From assembly GCF_000210295.1 (NCBI RefSeq), contig NC_026739.1, forward strand, positions 592,262 through 656,261: a stretch of DNA of 64,000 bases, given 5' to 3'. The first letter of the stretch is position 1. The number at the start of each line of letters is the position of its first letter. Below the pieces are notes generated by a model. That model made no database searches, was not told where the DNA came from, and was given only the letters and a program-made list of their open reading frames with translations. A program made the position numbers and the translations under genes. Below are positions 54,775-64,000 of the stretch, in pieces. Source of the DNA: Trypanosoma brucei gambiense DAL972. Lineage: Eukaryota > Euglenozoa > Kinetoplastea > Trypanosomatida > Trypanosomatidae.

Positions 54775-56364
54775 ATGGACACTTACGCAGCGTTGCTAAG
54801 TTTCAACTTTATGGCCTCGTGGCGGACGGGCAACACAGTGATCGATACAATGATCGCGATCATTATTCCGTTCTTGACGGAGAAATTTTCTCGTTTTCTT
54901 ACTGTTGACTGGCCGAACTTTATCAGGTGGGTTATTCATTTCTTCAGTACAGGTCGTGAGGAGGCGCGGATTCAACACGGCCTGACTGATGAATATATGC
55001 ACGCAGTAGATCTGACTGAGGGTGCTGTTTTACAGGAAGCTGTGGAGCAGTACGTTAGCGAACAGTTGAAGCCAGTGTATAAGAAAGGAGAATTTCTGTT
55101 TACCTATGTTGGGGTTCGTGACACGGCAAGTCGGTCAGATAATTTGGCCAAAGTACTACGCCAAGACTTCAAACTTATCTCCCGTCCCTTGAAGGAAAAA
55201 ACAGATCTTGGTAACGGTATAACGTTAGAAATACGGGAGGATGAAGATGTTGCAAGCGACGACAGAGGGGATGGAACATCGAATGATAGACATAAAGGCC
55301 TTTCCGGTGAAGTAAGTGAGGGAACCGTATCACGCAAAGCAATTATGCGAGAACTTGTCCTAACAGCTGATGGGAAGTTAGGAAACGGGAAAGACAGAGT
55401 TATGGAACTTGTGCACAACGCCTACGATCTGTACGTTAAAAGGAGGGACGACACAGTTAATACTCAACGCTACCTCTACCAAGTTGTTCAGAGTGTAGAC
55501 GAGAAATCGGCCTCCCAGCCAGGGTTAATGAGGGTTAAGCGATATCCCTTGTATGATGTGAAATCGTTCAAGTCACTGTTCTTCCCCAATAAGCAAAAAC
55601 TCATTGACCTTGTTGATCAATTTGAATGTAAAACCGGTAAATTCGCGGTACCGGGATTTCCTCACAAATTAACACTTCTTCTGCATGGTCCACCTGGAAC
55701 CGGCAAAACAAGCCTCGTAAAAGCGATTGCTCAGCACACCGGACGGCATATTATGGCTGTTCCCTTATCACAAGTGCGAACGAATCAGGAACTTATCGCC
55801 TACATGAATGATCAGCAGTTCGAAATTGTCAACAGTCGAGGGAGTGTTACAAAGATATCTCTTCGGGCAGAGAGGGTCATCTATTTATTGGAAGATGCTG
55901 ATGCCACCTCCGATATCATATTAGCAGTGAAGAAAAATGACAACGCAGCTGCTAAGGCGCTGAGCGACGCTGTCAAACCATTTAAGAATATCGATTCTAT
56001 TAGTATTAAAGGAGTGTTGGATGCCTTCGGTGGCATACTTTCCGCACCGAGGAGAATCATTATAATGACGACGAATCATATTGATCGACTTCATAGCTCA
56101 CTAGTAAGACCGGGGTTTGTTACCATGCAACTATACCTGGGAGAGTTCACGGAAGAATATGCTTTGCAAATGGCAAGGCATTATTATGGTTGTGACCCCA
56201 CAAGTGAAGAGCAGCTGCAATGTCTTGAGCGCGTTTTGCGCGAAGCGGGTGAGAAGGGAATTCGTTTTAGTCCTTCAGAGATGGAACAACTCTGTGCCGA
56301 GTACGATACCCTTCAAGAGCTCGTGGAGGCATGCGCAAAAGGAAGTAGGCGATCTGTCTTCTAG
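54775..56364 (+). CDS. BCS1-like AAA ATPase, probably mitochondrial inner membrane
   Basis: This 529-residue protein has a BCS1-type plan: a short N-terminus with a hydrophobic segment (TVIDTMIAIIIPFL, about 21-34), a BCS1-specific middle region (about 60-290), and an AAA domain. Walker A is GPPGTGKT (305-312), Walker B is LLEDADA with Glu373-Asp374, and the sensor/arginine region is TTNHIDRLHSSLVRPG. The text LLEDxDA and TNHxDRL are typical of BCS1. BCS1 inserts the Rieske protein into complex III at the mitochondrial inner membrane. The protein is about 100 residues longer than yeast BCS1, mostly in an acidic insertion (about 155-185). Several BCS1-like proteins exist in many eukaryotes, so this may be a paralogue with another client. 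Confidence 0.85.
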   Translation: MDTYAALLSFNFMASWRTGNTVIDTMIAIIIPFLTEKFSRFLTVDWPNFIRWVIHFFSTGREEARIQHGLTDEYMHAVDLTEGAVLQEAVEQYVSEQLKPVYKKGEFLFTYVGVRDTASRSDNLAKVLRQDFKLISRPLKEKTDLGNGITLEIREDEDVASDDRGDGTSNDRHKGLSGEVSEGTVSRKAIMRELVLTADGKLGNGKDRVMELVHNAYDLYVKRRDDTVNTQRYLYQVVQSVDEKSASQPGLMRVKRYPLYDVKSFKSLFFPNKQKLIDLVDQFECKTGKFAVPGFPHKLTLLLHGPPGTGKTSLVKAIAQHTGRHIMAVPLSQVRTNQELIAYMNDQQFEIVNSRGSVTKISLRAERVIYLLEDADATSDIILAVKKNDNAAAKALSDAVKPFKNIDSISIKGVLDAFGGILSAPRRIIIMTTNHIDRLHSSLVRPGFVTMQLYLGEFTEEYALQMARHYYGCDPTSEEQLQCLERVLREAGEKGIRFSPSEMEQLCAEYDTLQELVEACAKGSRRSVF

Positions 56365-56905
56365 TAATCTCTCTTTTGTTTTACTTGACATTCGAAAGCG
56401 TCATGTGTGGAAGAAAAAGAAAAAAAAAGAGCAGCGAGCGGGAGGAAAGAGAGTGCGTAGATGCATCAATTTTGTTCCGATTGTGCACTGGTGGTGCTGT
56501 GGTTATTTTTGATTTGTCGTTTTCGGTGTTGGGGGTATGGAAATACCGCCAACTTTCCGCATTTCTGAGTTGTAGAGGAAGTAACTTGCAACTTTTCGCT
56601 TTATTTATCAACTGTGATGGGGAGTAATATTATATTTTATTTTACGTGAGCTTTTACAGTTTCAGGCTTTCGGGAAATCCGCTCGCTTTTCCCCCCTTCA
56701 TCTGTATTCGTTGCTGTTTTGGGAACCTCCACAAACACTGTGCACAATCTTAAGGAGCATACCTCTGCATAGGTGTAGGTAATTCAGCACATCGCCACAA
56801 CCACCGTTTGTTTGTTCATTTTTACCTGTTTTGCCGTATATTTAAAGGTCCTTACCACAAAGAAAGGAAATCATTAAGTGTGATCAGTACTGGTGATCGG
56901 GTTTC
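56365..56905. other. Intergenic UTR region
   Basis: About 540 bases with no supported gene. A Lys/Arg-rich frame near 56403-56627 was considered and dropped. Confidence 0.7.
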
Positions 56906-57661
56906 ATGGAAAAAGAAAAAAAACCAGTGAATATTCTACTGCTAGTTACGGGCAGCATTGCAGCCGTAAAGGTGGGTTTACTTTTGGACCAACTTGTTGA
57001 TGAGGCGTGCAGTGTTCGCATTGCTGCAACCAAATCTGCTTTTCACTTCATCACACGGGCTCAGCACTCCAGAAAGGGTATACAACTTAATCGGATTCTG
57101 ACGGATGAGGATGAATGGAAGGAGTGGCAGGGGATGAATGATGCAGTGATGCATATTGAGCTTCGTAGATGGGCAGACATTGTCGTCATAGCCCCTCTTG
57201 ACGCTAATACATTAGCGAAATTGGCTGTTGGTATGTGTGATAATCTCGTTACATGTGTTATGCGAGCGTGGGAGGTACGCAAGAAACCTGTGGTGTTGTG
57301 TCCAGCTATGAATACCGCCATGTGGACGCATCCTGTCACCGCACAACAGTTGCGTACGTTATGTGATTGGTACGGTGGTGATCCCTCTCAGTTACATATT
57401 GACGTTGAAGAAGCTAATGAGGAGGGGTTTAAAGCAGTGCTACCCAACACCTTAGAAACTTCTCTGTTCCAAATCGTTGGCCCGGTGAAGAAGCGACTGG
57501 CGTGTGGTGACGTTGGTATTGGTGGAATGGCTCCTGTGGAAGAAGTGGCACGGGCAATAAAACACACAGCAAGCCTCATTAGAGCTGCGCGCGCCACACC
57601 AGCAACCACTTTCGAAAATGAAACGAATAAAAACGGTAAGGGCGCGGACGAACCGCAATAA
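56906..57661 (+). CDS. PPCDC: Phosphopantothenoylcysteine decarboxylase (HAL3-like flavoprotein)
   Basis: This 251-residue protein is a homo-oligomeric flavin-containing Cys decarboxylase that converts phosphopantothenoylcysteine to phosphopantetheine in CoA synthesis. The FMN-binding opening NILLLVTGSIAAVKV is at 9-23. The active His83 lies in VMHIELRRWADIVVIAPLDA, the PxMNxxMW signature is PAMNTAMW at 133-140 with Asn136, and the substrate-clamp Cys200 is in ACGDVGIGGM. All three catalytic residues known from plant HAL3a are therefore present. The last 25 residues are Thr/Asn/Lys-rich and probably unstructured. The length fits the family (about 200-250). It is not fused to the synthetase, unlike bacterial CoaBC. 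Identity is confident; an extra phosphatase-regulator role as in yeast HAL3 cannot be judged. Confidence 0.95.
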   Translation: MEKEKKPVNILLLVTGSIAAVKVGLLLDQLVDEACSVRIAATKSAFHFITRAQHSRKGIQLNRILTDEDEWKEWQGMNDAVMHIELRRWADIVVIAPLDANTLAKLAVGMCDNLVTCVMRAWEVRKKPVVLCPAMNTAMWTHPVTAQQLRTLCDWYGGDPSQLHIDVEEANEEGFKAVLPNTLETSLFQIVGPVKKRLACGDVGIGGMAPVEEVARAIKHTASLIRAARATPATTFENETNKNGKGADEPQ

Positions 57662-58322
57662 AAATAATGGTATAGGACCGAGGAAGGTAAGGTGGTCGGC
57701 ACAACAACTCATGCGCAGTCACAGAAGCGCTATTAATTCCATGAAACGTTGATTAAATTTTTTTTTTTTCGCTGCCATTGTTCTTGTTTATTTTTGTGTT
57801 GAAGTATATGATGGTGCAGCGAATAGGTCTTTTAAATCTATCGCACGTTATCCACATCACTTCTACATTTACTTTTTTGTTTGCTGTGTGCATTTGTGTT
57901 TGTTATTTTTACTAGTGAAACCCGCAGGTGGTCGCGTTAGTTGCTTCACTTACAATGGCAACTTCCTGAAATCGTGTCTTCTTGGTTCACACTCCATTAA
58001 TCAAATGCATGCCTCGTTATGAGTGGGAATGATGTTCTTTGTTTACAAATGAATGCGATATCCTTTTCTTTTGTGTTCATGTCGGAACTGCTTCTTCGTA
58101 AATAGGTACTGAGTTTCTTCGGTACCGTTTACACCACACTTATTGGATATTTTCACTGTTGTTATCAATGCTGTCGATGGTTTTTTTTTTCTCTCTCTGC
58201 TGAAGTTTGCTCTTATAACCACACATCTGGAAAGGAAAAAGAGCGAGCAACCAGTGTGCAAGGGGTAAGTTTTTCTTTGTTTTTCTGTATTTGGACTAAG
58301 AAGTCACTTTGTATGGTATAGT
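57662..58322. other. Intergenic UTR region
   Basis: About 660 bases, T-rich, nothing else seen. Confidence 0.7.
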
Positions 58323-59216
58323 ATGGATGGCAAGGAAGATGGTTTAAACAACCGAAACTCAAATACGGATACTTCTAAGGATTTTCAGATAGTGGAGTTG
58401 CGTGCCATTGAAAAGGAACTTTTGGTACTGAGGGCACGAAGTGAAGCTTGGGAGTCAACCGTAGCGGAGGTATTGGAATGGATCTCAGGTGCCTTAAGGG
58501 GAGATCCCCTCCATCTTCAACTCATAGAACTTCTCCTCGAAGAGCTCGACGGAAACGGAGGAATCGAGAGGGTCCTCACTGAGGAGAAATTTTGTAAATT
58601 CTGCGGCTCACATCTTTTTAAAATGCATGATAAGTTGCCATATTCATCATCGAGGTCTGCTTTTAGTGGAAGAGAAGCAAGTGTCTACGTTACCGGAAGC
58701 AACGCAGATTTTGAACAGAAATATTCACACGTTTACACAACTCCCTTTACATCGTCCTCGTTACCAGAGGGCAAACCCAATTGGTCAGGAAGGGCAGATT
58801 CACCGGAATTCAAAAATCCGTTTTATAACCAGTGCAGGTGCTCGAGCAGTCCTCCACAAGGTAGATCAGAAGATTCATATGGGCAAACGTATGCCCAGAA
58901 CCGTCGCCACGGAAGTTACTGGAACTCAGCGGAAAGGCAAAGCAGTTGCGTATATAGCAGCAACAGGGGTAGCCAATCTGGTAGCTGTTATATGAATTTT
59001 CCAGGCTATCACAATGTCCGGGGAGCACCTACTGATAACAGTACGGCTTACGAGGCTTGTTCAACTTCGGAAACGTGGAGAAATTACCCAAATGAATCTC
59101 GTTTTCACGTATTTGATAGTGGAAGCGACGAACAGCGTCCCATAGATTATTTGTACATCCGTGCATCTGGAAGAATAATCCCTGTTGACCCAAGCGACCG
59201 CTGGCCCTTTTGTTAG
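58323..59216 (+). CDS. Hypothetical protein with N-terminal helix and Ser/Tyr-rich tail
   Basis: I do not recognise this 297-residue protein. Residues 20-85 form an amphipathic helical region that could be a coiled coil (FQIVELRAIEKELLVLRARS). One CKFCGSH motif (91-97) offers up to three metal ligands but no second pair is close, so a zinc finger is doubtful. Residues 105-260 are low-complexity, rich in Ser, Tyr, Asn, Gly and Arg, much like disordered RNA-granule or cytoskeletal proteins. The C-terminal 25 residues (DYLYIRASGRIIPVDPSDRW) return to an ordered look and may be a short conserved binding element. No membrane segment. ATG 58323 is the first methionine in frame. Confidence 0.7.
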   Translation: MDGKEDGLNNRNSNTDTSKDFQIVELRAIEKELLVLRARSEAWESTVAEVLEWISGALRGDPLHLQLIELLLEELDGNGGIERVLTEEKFCKFCGSHLFKMHDKLPYSSSRSAFSGREASVYVTGSNADFEQKYSHVYTTPFTSSSLPEGKPNWSGRADSPEFKNPFYNQCRCSSSPPQGRSEDSYGQTYAQNRRHGSYWNSAERQSSCVYSSNRGSQSGSCYMNFPGYHNVRGAPTDNSTAYEACSTSETWRNYPNESRFHVFDSGSDEQRPIDYLYIRASGRIIPVDPSDRWPFC

Positions 59217-59950
59217 GGTACGGTTTTGAGAGTTTTTTCATTTGTATTGTTTTCATGTACTTTATCTTTTGTTTACGGTTTCTCGTGTCCTCGTGCAATG
59301 ACGGGCTCAAAAGCCTTTTATTGCATTGGTTACGCAAAAAAAATAATAATAATAAGTTCTTGGCGAAAACTATACTTTGGAGGATAACGCGTGGAGAGAA
59401 AAAAAGGAATATATATGGTGCGATGGGGAGAGAGCTGGGTACCTTAAATGGCGCAGTTAACTACAATTGTTACCAGTGCACTGTTTGTACTCCTTTTTAG
59501 TTCTTTTCCTTCACACATGCCAAGGTTTGTGTGATGTCATTTTTTTCGAATGCCTCATTGCAAGCCTTCCGTATCGGACTGACGTTTGAAATACTTTTAT
59601 TTTGTACCAAATTGATTTTCTTTTCGCTTGTATATTGCTCTTCTTCTGATTCTTGCTAATATTTGTAGGTACATCGCGTGAATAACAGTTTTTGATTTAT
59701 GCTGTTCCATGTTGTCTTTTTTTTTCCCCCTCGTCGAATCACTTAGCAACCTTTTTCATACCTATTCGTGTATTTGTGGGTGGGTTGGTGGATACGTGCT
59801 TCGTGTTCATTATTACTACGTATACAAGCATTGATCGTTGTTGCTACCGTTTCCCATCTCTTTATTGCGATATCACACGAACGAGAAATCTCGTTTTCCA
59901 ATTTTTTCTTCTTTATTGAAATTACTGGAGGGCATCTCTGTGTTACAGCC
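59217..59950. other. Intergenic UTR region
   Basis: About 730 bases with no supported gene. Confidence 0.7.
59712..59746 (+). promoter_or_regulatory. Predicted spliced-leader acceptor for AP-4 epsilon
   Basis: A pyrimidine tract (59714-59733) is followed by AG at 59745-59746. No ATG occurs between it and 59951, which supports that start and a leader of about 204 nt. Confidence 0.55.
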
Positions 59951-62900
59951 ATGTCTAAGTTTTACAAGGCTCAGACAGAGATGGTGCACACATGGGAGTT
60001 TACCGCCTTTATCCGTGCAGTAGGCGAAGCCCGCTCTAAACAAGAGGAAGACGAAATCATACAACGTGACCTCGGTAATCTCCGCAAATCTTTCGAAACC
60101 GCACACGTGGAGGACTGGCTACTGAAAGAGTGCGTTGTGCGCTTGCTTTACGCTGAAATGCTCGGGCACCCGGCCAAGTTTGCGCACATTCTTTGCGTGA
60201 ACCTTTCAGCAAGCCCTGACTTGCTGGTGAAGCGCACTGGTTACCTTGGAACTTGGCTCACAATTGCACCACAGGAGGATATCATGATTCTCATAGTGTC
60301 TAATTTGCTACGCGATATGAATTCAAGTAATTTTCTTCACACTGCTGCAGCATTAACTGCGGCATCGAAAGTAGTGCGGCGCGACCTCATCTGTGCGATC
60401 AAACCGGAAGTGGTGAAGTTGCTTGACCACTCAGCACCACTAGTACGGAAAAAGGCTGTGATAGCGCTGCACGCCCTCTATCGTAACACAGCCGATCTTG
60501 TCGACTACAAAAACTTTTTTCTCAGGGCACTAGGTGATCCTAATCCTGCTGTTGAAGCCGCCGCACTTTCCCCATTGTTAGACATTGTCCAAACAAATCC
60601 CGAATTGTGCCGAGACCTGACAGAGACTTTCATAAAGGTTCTCGAAAAAGTCGTTAGCCGCCGGCTGTCAGGGGACTACGAGTACCAACGCGTCCCAGGG
60701 CCTTGGTTTCAAATCCAAGTTATGCGGATTCTTGCAGCCCTAGTATGTGACAGCGGTGAACTTGCTGCAAAGTGTGAGTACGTTTTGACTGAAGTTATCA
60801 CGAGAGCAGACACGGGGTCTACCATCGGATATGCAGTTGCTTGCGAAGCAATTAGCTTGATAACTCGAATTCCGACGATTCCCTCTCTGATCGAACTTTC
60901 AGTTGAAACGACCGCAAAGATGTTTGCCACGAGGAATGTGAACTTGCGCTATACTGCTATTCAGGCACTTTCCAACCTCGCGCGTATCAACACTGACTAT
61001 CTTCGCAGACATCAGGAAGACATTTTGGAATGTTTGGGGGATAGTGACGAGATGATTCGCCGCAAAACGACGTTCCTACTCCTTTCGATGTGCAACGAGG
61101 GAAATGTGGATATTATCGTTAAAAAACTGATCAAATATTTGAATAGTCAGATCGATAATTATGTTCTTCAAGAGCTCACTCAGAGCATCTGTAGAACGGT
61201 GGAGCGTTTCAGCATGAGAAGGCTATGGTATATTAGTACGATGAACAGACTGCTTCTTTGCGCAGCCGAGCATGTTCCATATTCCTCAATTCAAGGAATG
61301 TTGAAACTCATCGTCGAAGGCGATGAATCTGGGGACGAAGCGTCGGATGTGGCATTTCGTTTGCGTTGTGTGGAGGAATATTTTGGACTTATTAGTTGCT
61401 CACAAAAGAAGATGCCAGATGCTTTGTGTCGTGTAGCCGCGTGGGTTGTTGGTGAGTATGGCTTCCTTGCCACTGCGATAAATCGAAGACTGATGGTTGA
61501 CGGACTGTGCGATTTGTTTGCTAGAACGGACAGCGGTGATGCACGGGATTGGATAATTATGGCGGTGATGAAAATTGTTGCCAGTGATGGTGTGGTACCA
61601 GAGAATGTGAAGGAGCTCATAGAGCGCTTCAAGGATAGTAGGATCGCTACGACACAACAACGCTGTTACGAATTTTCGAGGCTCACGCAAATGTTACCTT
61701 TGATGAAACGGTCGCTACCGTTGGATAGGTGTTGTGAAGAGGTCGATATCGAGGAGACATTGAGTTTTCTCAACCCCTTCGTGCAGAAGGCGCTGCTCGG
61801 TGGTGCAAAACCTTATGAGAAGCGACCTGTTTGCCGCGAGGTTCGGACGGAGATTCCGCTCTGCATTGAAAAATATGAAACTCCTCAACTGAAAACTTCG
61901 GAAGCGAGTTTGACTTGCGAAGTGTGCGACACGGAGGCGAAACCACCGGAACTCGCAATACGCCCCAGCACGAGGCGATGGGGCGCTAAGACCGGTAACG
62001 CAGCTGCAATGGTTAACACGGGTTTGGCGCCGGATTCACACATGCGGGAAGTCGGTGGCGGCGAGAGGATAACCTTATCGGCTCAAGTGGCTCGCACGGG
62101 TGCGACGTTAGATGAACCTTGCGGAGTCTTTGGGCCACAATGTGACCAGTCCTTACCAGCTACCCCACCGACTTTAGGTACAAAGTGTTCTAAAAACAAA
62201 AAATTGCTGGAAGATATTTTTGACGCATCAGTTCAGCTGAAAAAATATCCCCACGTTGCGCAGCAGGTGCCAGATTTATTTGAGGCTGTCGAAGTGGAAA
62301 ACAAAAAGAATCTGGCAGGAAAGAACGGCTCGGCTCTTAGCGTCCACATGGAACACGTAAGGGAAGAAAGAGCGGTGGGTATCACATTGTTTATGGTTGG
62401 CAACGTAACGGTGAATGATCTAGTAGTCAACGTACTTCCTCCGTCTAACTGCACTCTCCATGTCACATCACATTCTGTACAATCTGCGAAGCTTACCGGA
62501 AGTACTACTATTACTATGGAGACACTGAAGGTGAATCAGTCACTCGAGGTAGTTATGCAACTTCTTCTTACTGGATTCCCAAATGATATGCATGTGCGGG
62601 TAAAGGTAGTTTATCGACGCTCCAAACCCTTTGACATGATTGACGTTGGTAAATCAGAGTCCACAACTGCGACCATGACGCTGCAAGTGGGTGATTTTCT
62701 TCGTCCGGCTTCGTCGATGACTACCGACACGTTCGGCGAGATGTGGCTGAAGTATATCGGGGAATACAAAACAACACTTCACGGCACTGCAGCATTAACA
62801 CTTGAGTCTATTAGCCAGTTGCTAATGGAGCGGGCCTCTCTACGTGTCGTGGAAATGATTGGAAATGAACTCATAGTTGCGGCTGTGCTGCCTGGAACTG

Positions 62901-63028
62901 ATCAACTACTACTGGGCCACGTTGTCCTTGTGGATCATCATTGCGCCAACGCGACCTTTCGTGCGCAAGATAAAAGGTTAGCGGAGTTTGTAGTCCGCTC
63001 ATTGGACAGCGCGATACCATTGTCGTAG
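59951..63028 (+). CDS. AP4E: AP-4 complex epsilon adaptin
   Basis: This 1025-residue protein is a large adaptin. The trunk of helical repeats (about 10-600) begins FTAFIRAVGEARSKQEEDEI and continues LLKECVVRLLYAEMLGHPA, LLVKRTGYLGTWL and VPGPWFQIQVMRILAAL. These segments follow human AP4E1 more closely by eye than AP-1 gamma, for example RSKQEEDEIIQ and YISTMNRLL. A hinge (about 600-790) is charged and disordered, and an ear-like beta domain (about 790-890) plus a C-terminal platform follow. AP-4 coats vesicles at the trans-Golgi network without clathrin. T. brucei is known to keep AP-4 while lacking AP-2. The frame opens further upstream only through TTG 59768; ATG 59951 is the first methionine after the acceptor. 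Confidence 0.88.
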   Translation: MSKFYKAQTEMVHTWEFTAFIRAVGEARSKQEEDEIIQRDLGNLRKSFETAHVEDWLLKECVVRLLYAEMLGHPAKFAHILCVNLSASPDLLVKRTGYLGTWLTIAPQEDIMILIVSNLLRDMNSSNFLHTAAALTAASKVVRRDLICAIKPEVVKLLDHSAPLVRKKAVIALHALYRNTADLVDYKNFFLRALGDPNPAVEAAALSPLLDIVQTNPELCRDLTETFIKVLEKVVSRRLSGDYEYQRVPGPWFQIQVMRILAALVCDSGELAAKCEYVLTEVITRADTGSTIGYAVACEAISLITRIPTIPSLIELSVETTAKMFATRNVNLRYTAIQALSNLARINTDYLRRHQEDILECLGDSDEMIRRKTTFLLLSMCNEGNVDIIVKKLIKYLNSQIDNYVLQELTQSICRTVERFSMRRLWYISTMNRLLLCAAEHVPYSSIQGMLKLIVEGDESGDEASDVAFRLRCVEEYFGLISCSQKKMPDALCRVAAWVVGEYGFLATAINRRLMVDGLCDLFARTDSGDARDWIIMAVMKIVASDGVVPENVKELIERFKDSRIATTQQRCYEFSRLTQMLPLMKRSLPLDRCCEEVDIEETLSFLNPFVQKALLGGAKPYEKRPVCREVRTEIPLCIEKYETPQLKTSEASLTCEVCDTEAKPPELAIRPSTRRWGAKTGNAAAMVNTGLAPDSHMREVGGGERITLSAQVARTGATLDEPCGVFGPQCDQSLPATPPTLGTKCSKNKKLLEDIFDASVQLKKYPHVAQQVPDLFEAVEVENKKNLAGKNGSALSVHMEHVREERAVGITLFMVGNVTVNDLVVNVLPPSNCTLHVTSHSVQSAKLTGSTTITMETLKVNQSLEVVMQLLLTGFPNDMHVRVKVVYRRSKPFDMIDVGKSESTTATMTLQVGDFLRPASSMTTDTFGEMWLKYIGEYKTTLHGTAALTLESISQLLMERASLRVVEMIGNELIVAAVLPGTDQLLLGHVVLVDHHCANATFRAQDKRLAEFVVRSLDSAIPLS

Positions 63029-63170
63029 GAAGTGAAGAAATATAGCGAGTACATAGTGGTAAGGAGGAGTCAAGCAACGAACCTTTTCTTTTTAAATTGT
63101 ATGTAGCTAACGGCTGGTATGTGTTAACCACCGCTCATAGTTTTTCCCCGTATCTGTCTGTCTGTCTGTC
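63029..63170. other. Very short intergenic spacer
   Basis: Only 142 bases separate AP-4 epsilon from the next ATG. A short pyrimidine tract (63082-63093) with AG at 63104-63105 is the best acceptor. A (TCTG)n run lies at 63153-63170. Confidence 0.7.
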
Positions 63171-64000
63171 ATGAATTCAAATGTTAGAAAAGTAGGAATA
63201 TTTTCTCCTGAACCGCATCATACAGATTCCGCCATACTCGTGAGTGTGAAGCAAGAGTTGATGTTGAGTGGCAACACCGAAGGAAAACCTCGATCAAAGG
63301 AGAGACAGTTTGATTTCTCCAGTTACCCTTCACGGAAGATTGCTCTGCGGTTAGCTTACCATGGTCACATATATTGCGGGTTAGTGAGACAGGCGGAGAC
63401 GCCTAACACCGTAGAGGCATATTTAGTTGCTGCGCTGGAACGACTTCGATTTGTGGAGCCTTCAGGACCTAAAGATTTCTCACGTTGTGGTCGAACGGAT
63501 AAGGGAGTGAGTGCGCTTGGAAATGTAGTGTCATTTACGTCGCGAGCATCCTCTTGGGCGACGGACGAACATCAACAGCCACCGTTAGATTACTGCGAAA
63601 AACTGAATAACGTCCTCCCACCAACCATCCGTATTGTTGGATGGTCATATGTGAACGCTGATTTTGATGCCCGTTTTTCATGCACTGGGCGAACATATCG
63701 TTATTACTTTTGTAATCGGGGACTCAATCTGGAAGCGATGCGCAAGGCTGTAGGGTACTTGAAGGGTGTTCATAACTTTCGAAACTTTTGTAAAACGGAT
63801 GTTGTGAACGTGAATAACTACGAGCGCCATGTTCGTCACGCAGATATTGTAGGTAGTGAGATGTTGCCCGATTTGGTATCTTACTTTGAAATCGAAGCAA
63901 ACTCATTTCTATATAATCAGATACGATGCACTATGGAGGTGCTCTTTCTCGTTGGTCGTTGTTTAGAGGAACCTGAAGTGGTGAAGCAACTCTTAGACTG
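63171..64000 (+). CDS. PUS3: PUS3-like tRNA pseudouridine synthase, cut by window end
   Basis: This frame runs 276 codons from ATG 63171 to the window end without a stop, so the C-terminus is missing. It is a TruA-family pseudouridine synthase, most like PUS3/DEG1, which modifies U38/U39 of the tRNA anticodon stem. The first strand RKIALRLAYHGHIYCGLVRQ begins at about residue 55, the catalytic loop CGRTDKGVSALG is at about 106-117, FDARFSCTGRTYRYYF at about 164-179, and GVHNFRNFCK, a PUS3-type phrase, at about 199-208. The first 50 residues are not part of the fold; Met31 (63261) could be an alternative start that keeps the whole domain. Identity as TruA family is firm, as PUS3 likely. Confidence 0.9.
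   Translation, partial: MNSNVRKVGIFSPEPHHTDSAILVSVKQELMLSGNTEGKPRSKERQFDFSSYPSRKIALRLAYHGHIYCGLVRQAETPNTVEAYLVAALERLRFVEPSGPKDFSRCGRTDKGVSALGNVVSFTSRASSWATDEHQQPPLDYCEKLNNVLPPTIRIVGWSYVNADFDARFSCTGRTYRYYFCNRGLNLEAMRKAVGYLKGVHNFRNFCKTDVVNVNNYERHVRHADIVGSEMLPDLVSYFEIEANSFLYNQIRCTMEVLFLVGRCLEEPEVVKQLLD

Noticed and set aside
1..64000. Retroelement remnants (ingi/RIME/SLACS types)
   Set aside because: I saw no reverse-transcriptase frame, no endonuclease motif and no long direct repeats. A similarity search would be needed to find short decayed copies.

Overview
The window reads as nuclear DNA of a kinetoplastid, most likely Trypanosoma brucei or a very close relative. All 25 protein genes I support lie on the + strand, none shows an intron, and they are separated by T-rich, polypyrimidine-rich spacers of 0.1-1.8 kb. 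This is the layout of a polycistronic unit processed by trans-splicing. The genes are single-copy eukaryotic housekeeping genes with kinetoplastid features, such as a mitochondrial threonine dehydrogenase and a membrane-anchored P1/S1 nuclease. From memory, pyridoxal kinase and threonine dehydrogenase lie a few genes apart on T. brucei chromosome 6, which fits the order here; I could not check this. No bacterial operon, CRISPR array, rRNA, tRNA or intact transposon was seen.

Region 1 (0.6-30.4 kb) holds pyridoxal kinase, a GNAT acetyltransferase, a 1500-residue helical-repeat protein (possibly rotatin-like), VPS41 with an inserted LysM-like motif, IMP4, threonine dehydrogenase, a Tudor/BRCT-like chromatin protein, a tandem CAF16-type ABC ATPase, a small basic unknown protein, a TBC Rab-GAP, RIO2 kinase and a PSP1-domain protein.

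Region 2 (30.4-36.2 kb) is a 5.75-kb stretch without a convincing gene. It is full of homopolymers and AT microsatellites and has three G tracts of nine or ten bases. Genes on both sides point the same way, so it is a candidate head-to-tail boundary between two transcription units.

Region 3 (36.2-64 kb) holds a WD40 protein, an unknown protein with an internal repeat, a divergent kinesin with a C-terminal PH domain, a P1/S1-type nuclease, a SAMHD1-like HD protein, an RluA-family pseudouridine synthase, a RAD17-like clamp loader, a BCS1-like AAA ATPase, phosphopantothenoylcysteine decarboxylase, an unknown protein, AP-4 epsilon adaptin, and a PUS3-like tRNA pseudouridine synthase cut by the window end.

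The genes form no single pathway, but several themes recur: ribosome biogenesis (IMP4, RIO2), RNA modification (RluA-type, PUS3), endolysosomal and Golgi traffic (VPS41, TBC, AP-4), cofactor synthesis (PLP, CoA), nucleotide and nucleic-acid turnover (HD protein, nuclease), and DNA-damage signalling (RAD17, Tudor/BRCT protein). Adjacency in such units does not imply shared function. CDS starts are the first in-frame ATG; several open frames extend upstream only through GTG/TTG codons or pyrimidine tracts, and I trimmed those. I found no clear new multi-gene system. The best novel leads are the LysM insertion in VPS41, the Tudor/BRCT/BAH-like protein, the kinesin-PH protein, and the structured non-coding stretches at 30.4-36.2 kb and 44.4-44.7 kb.
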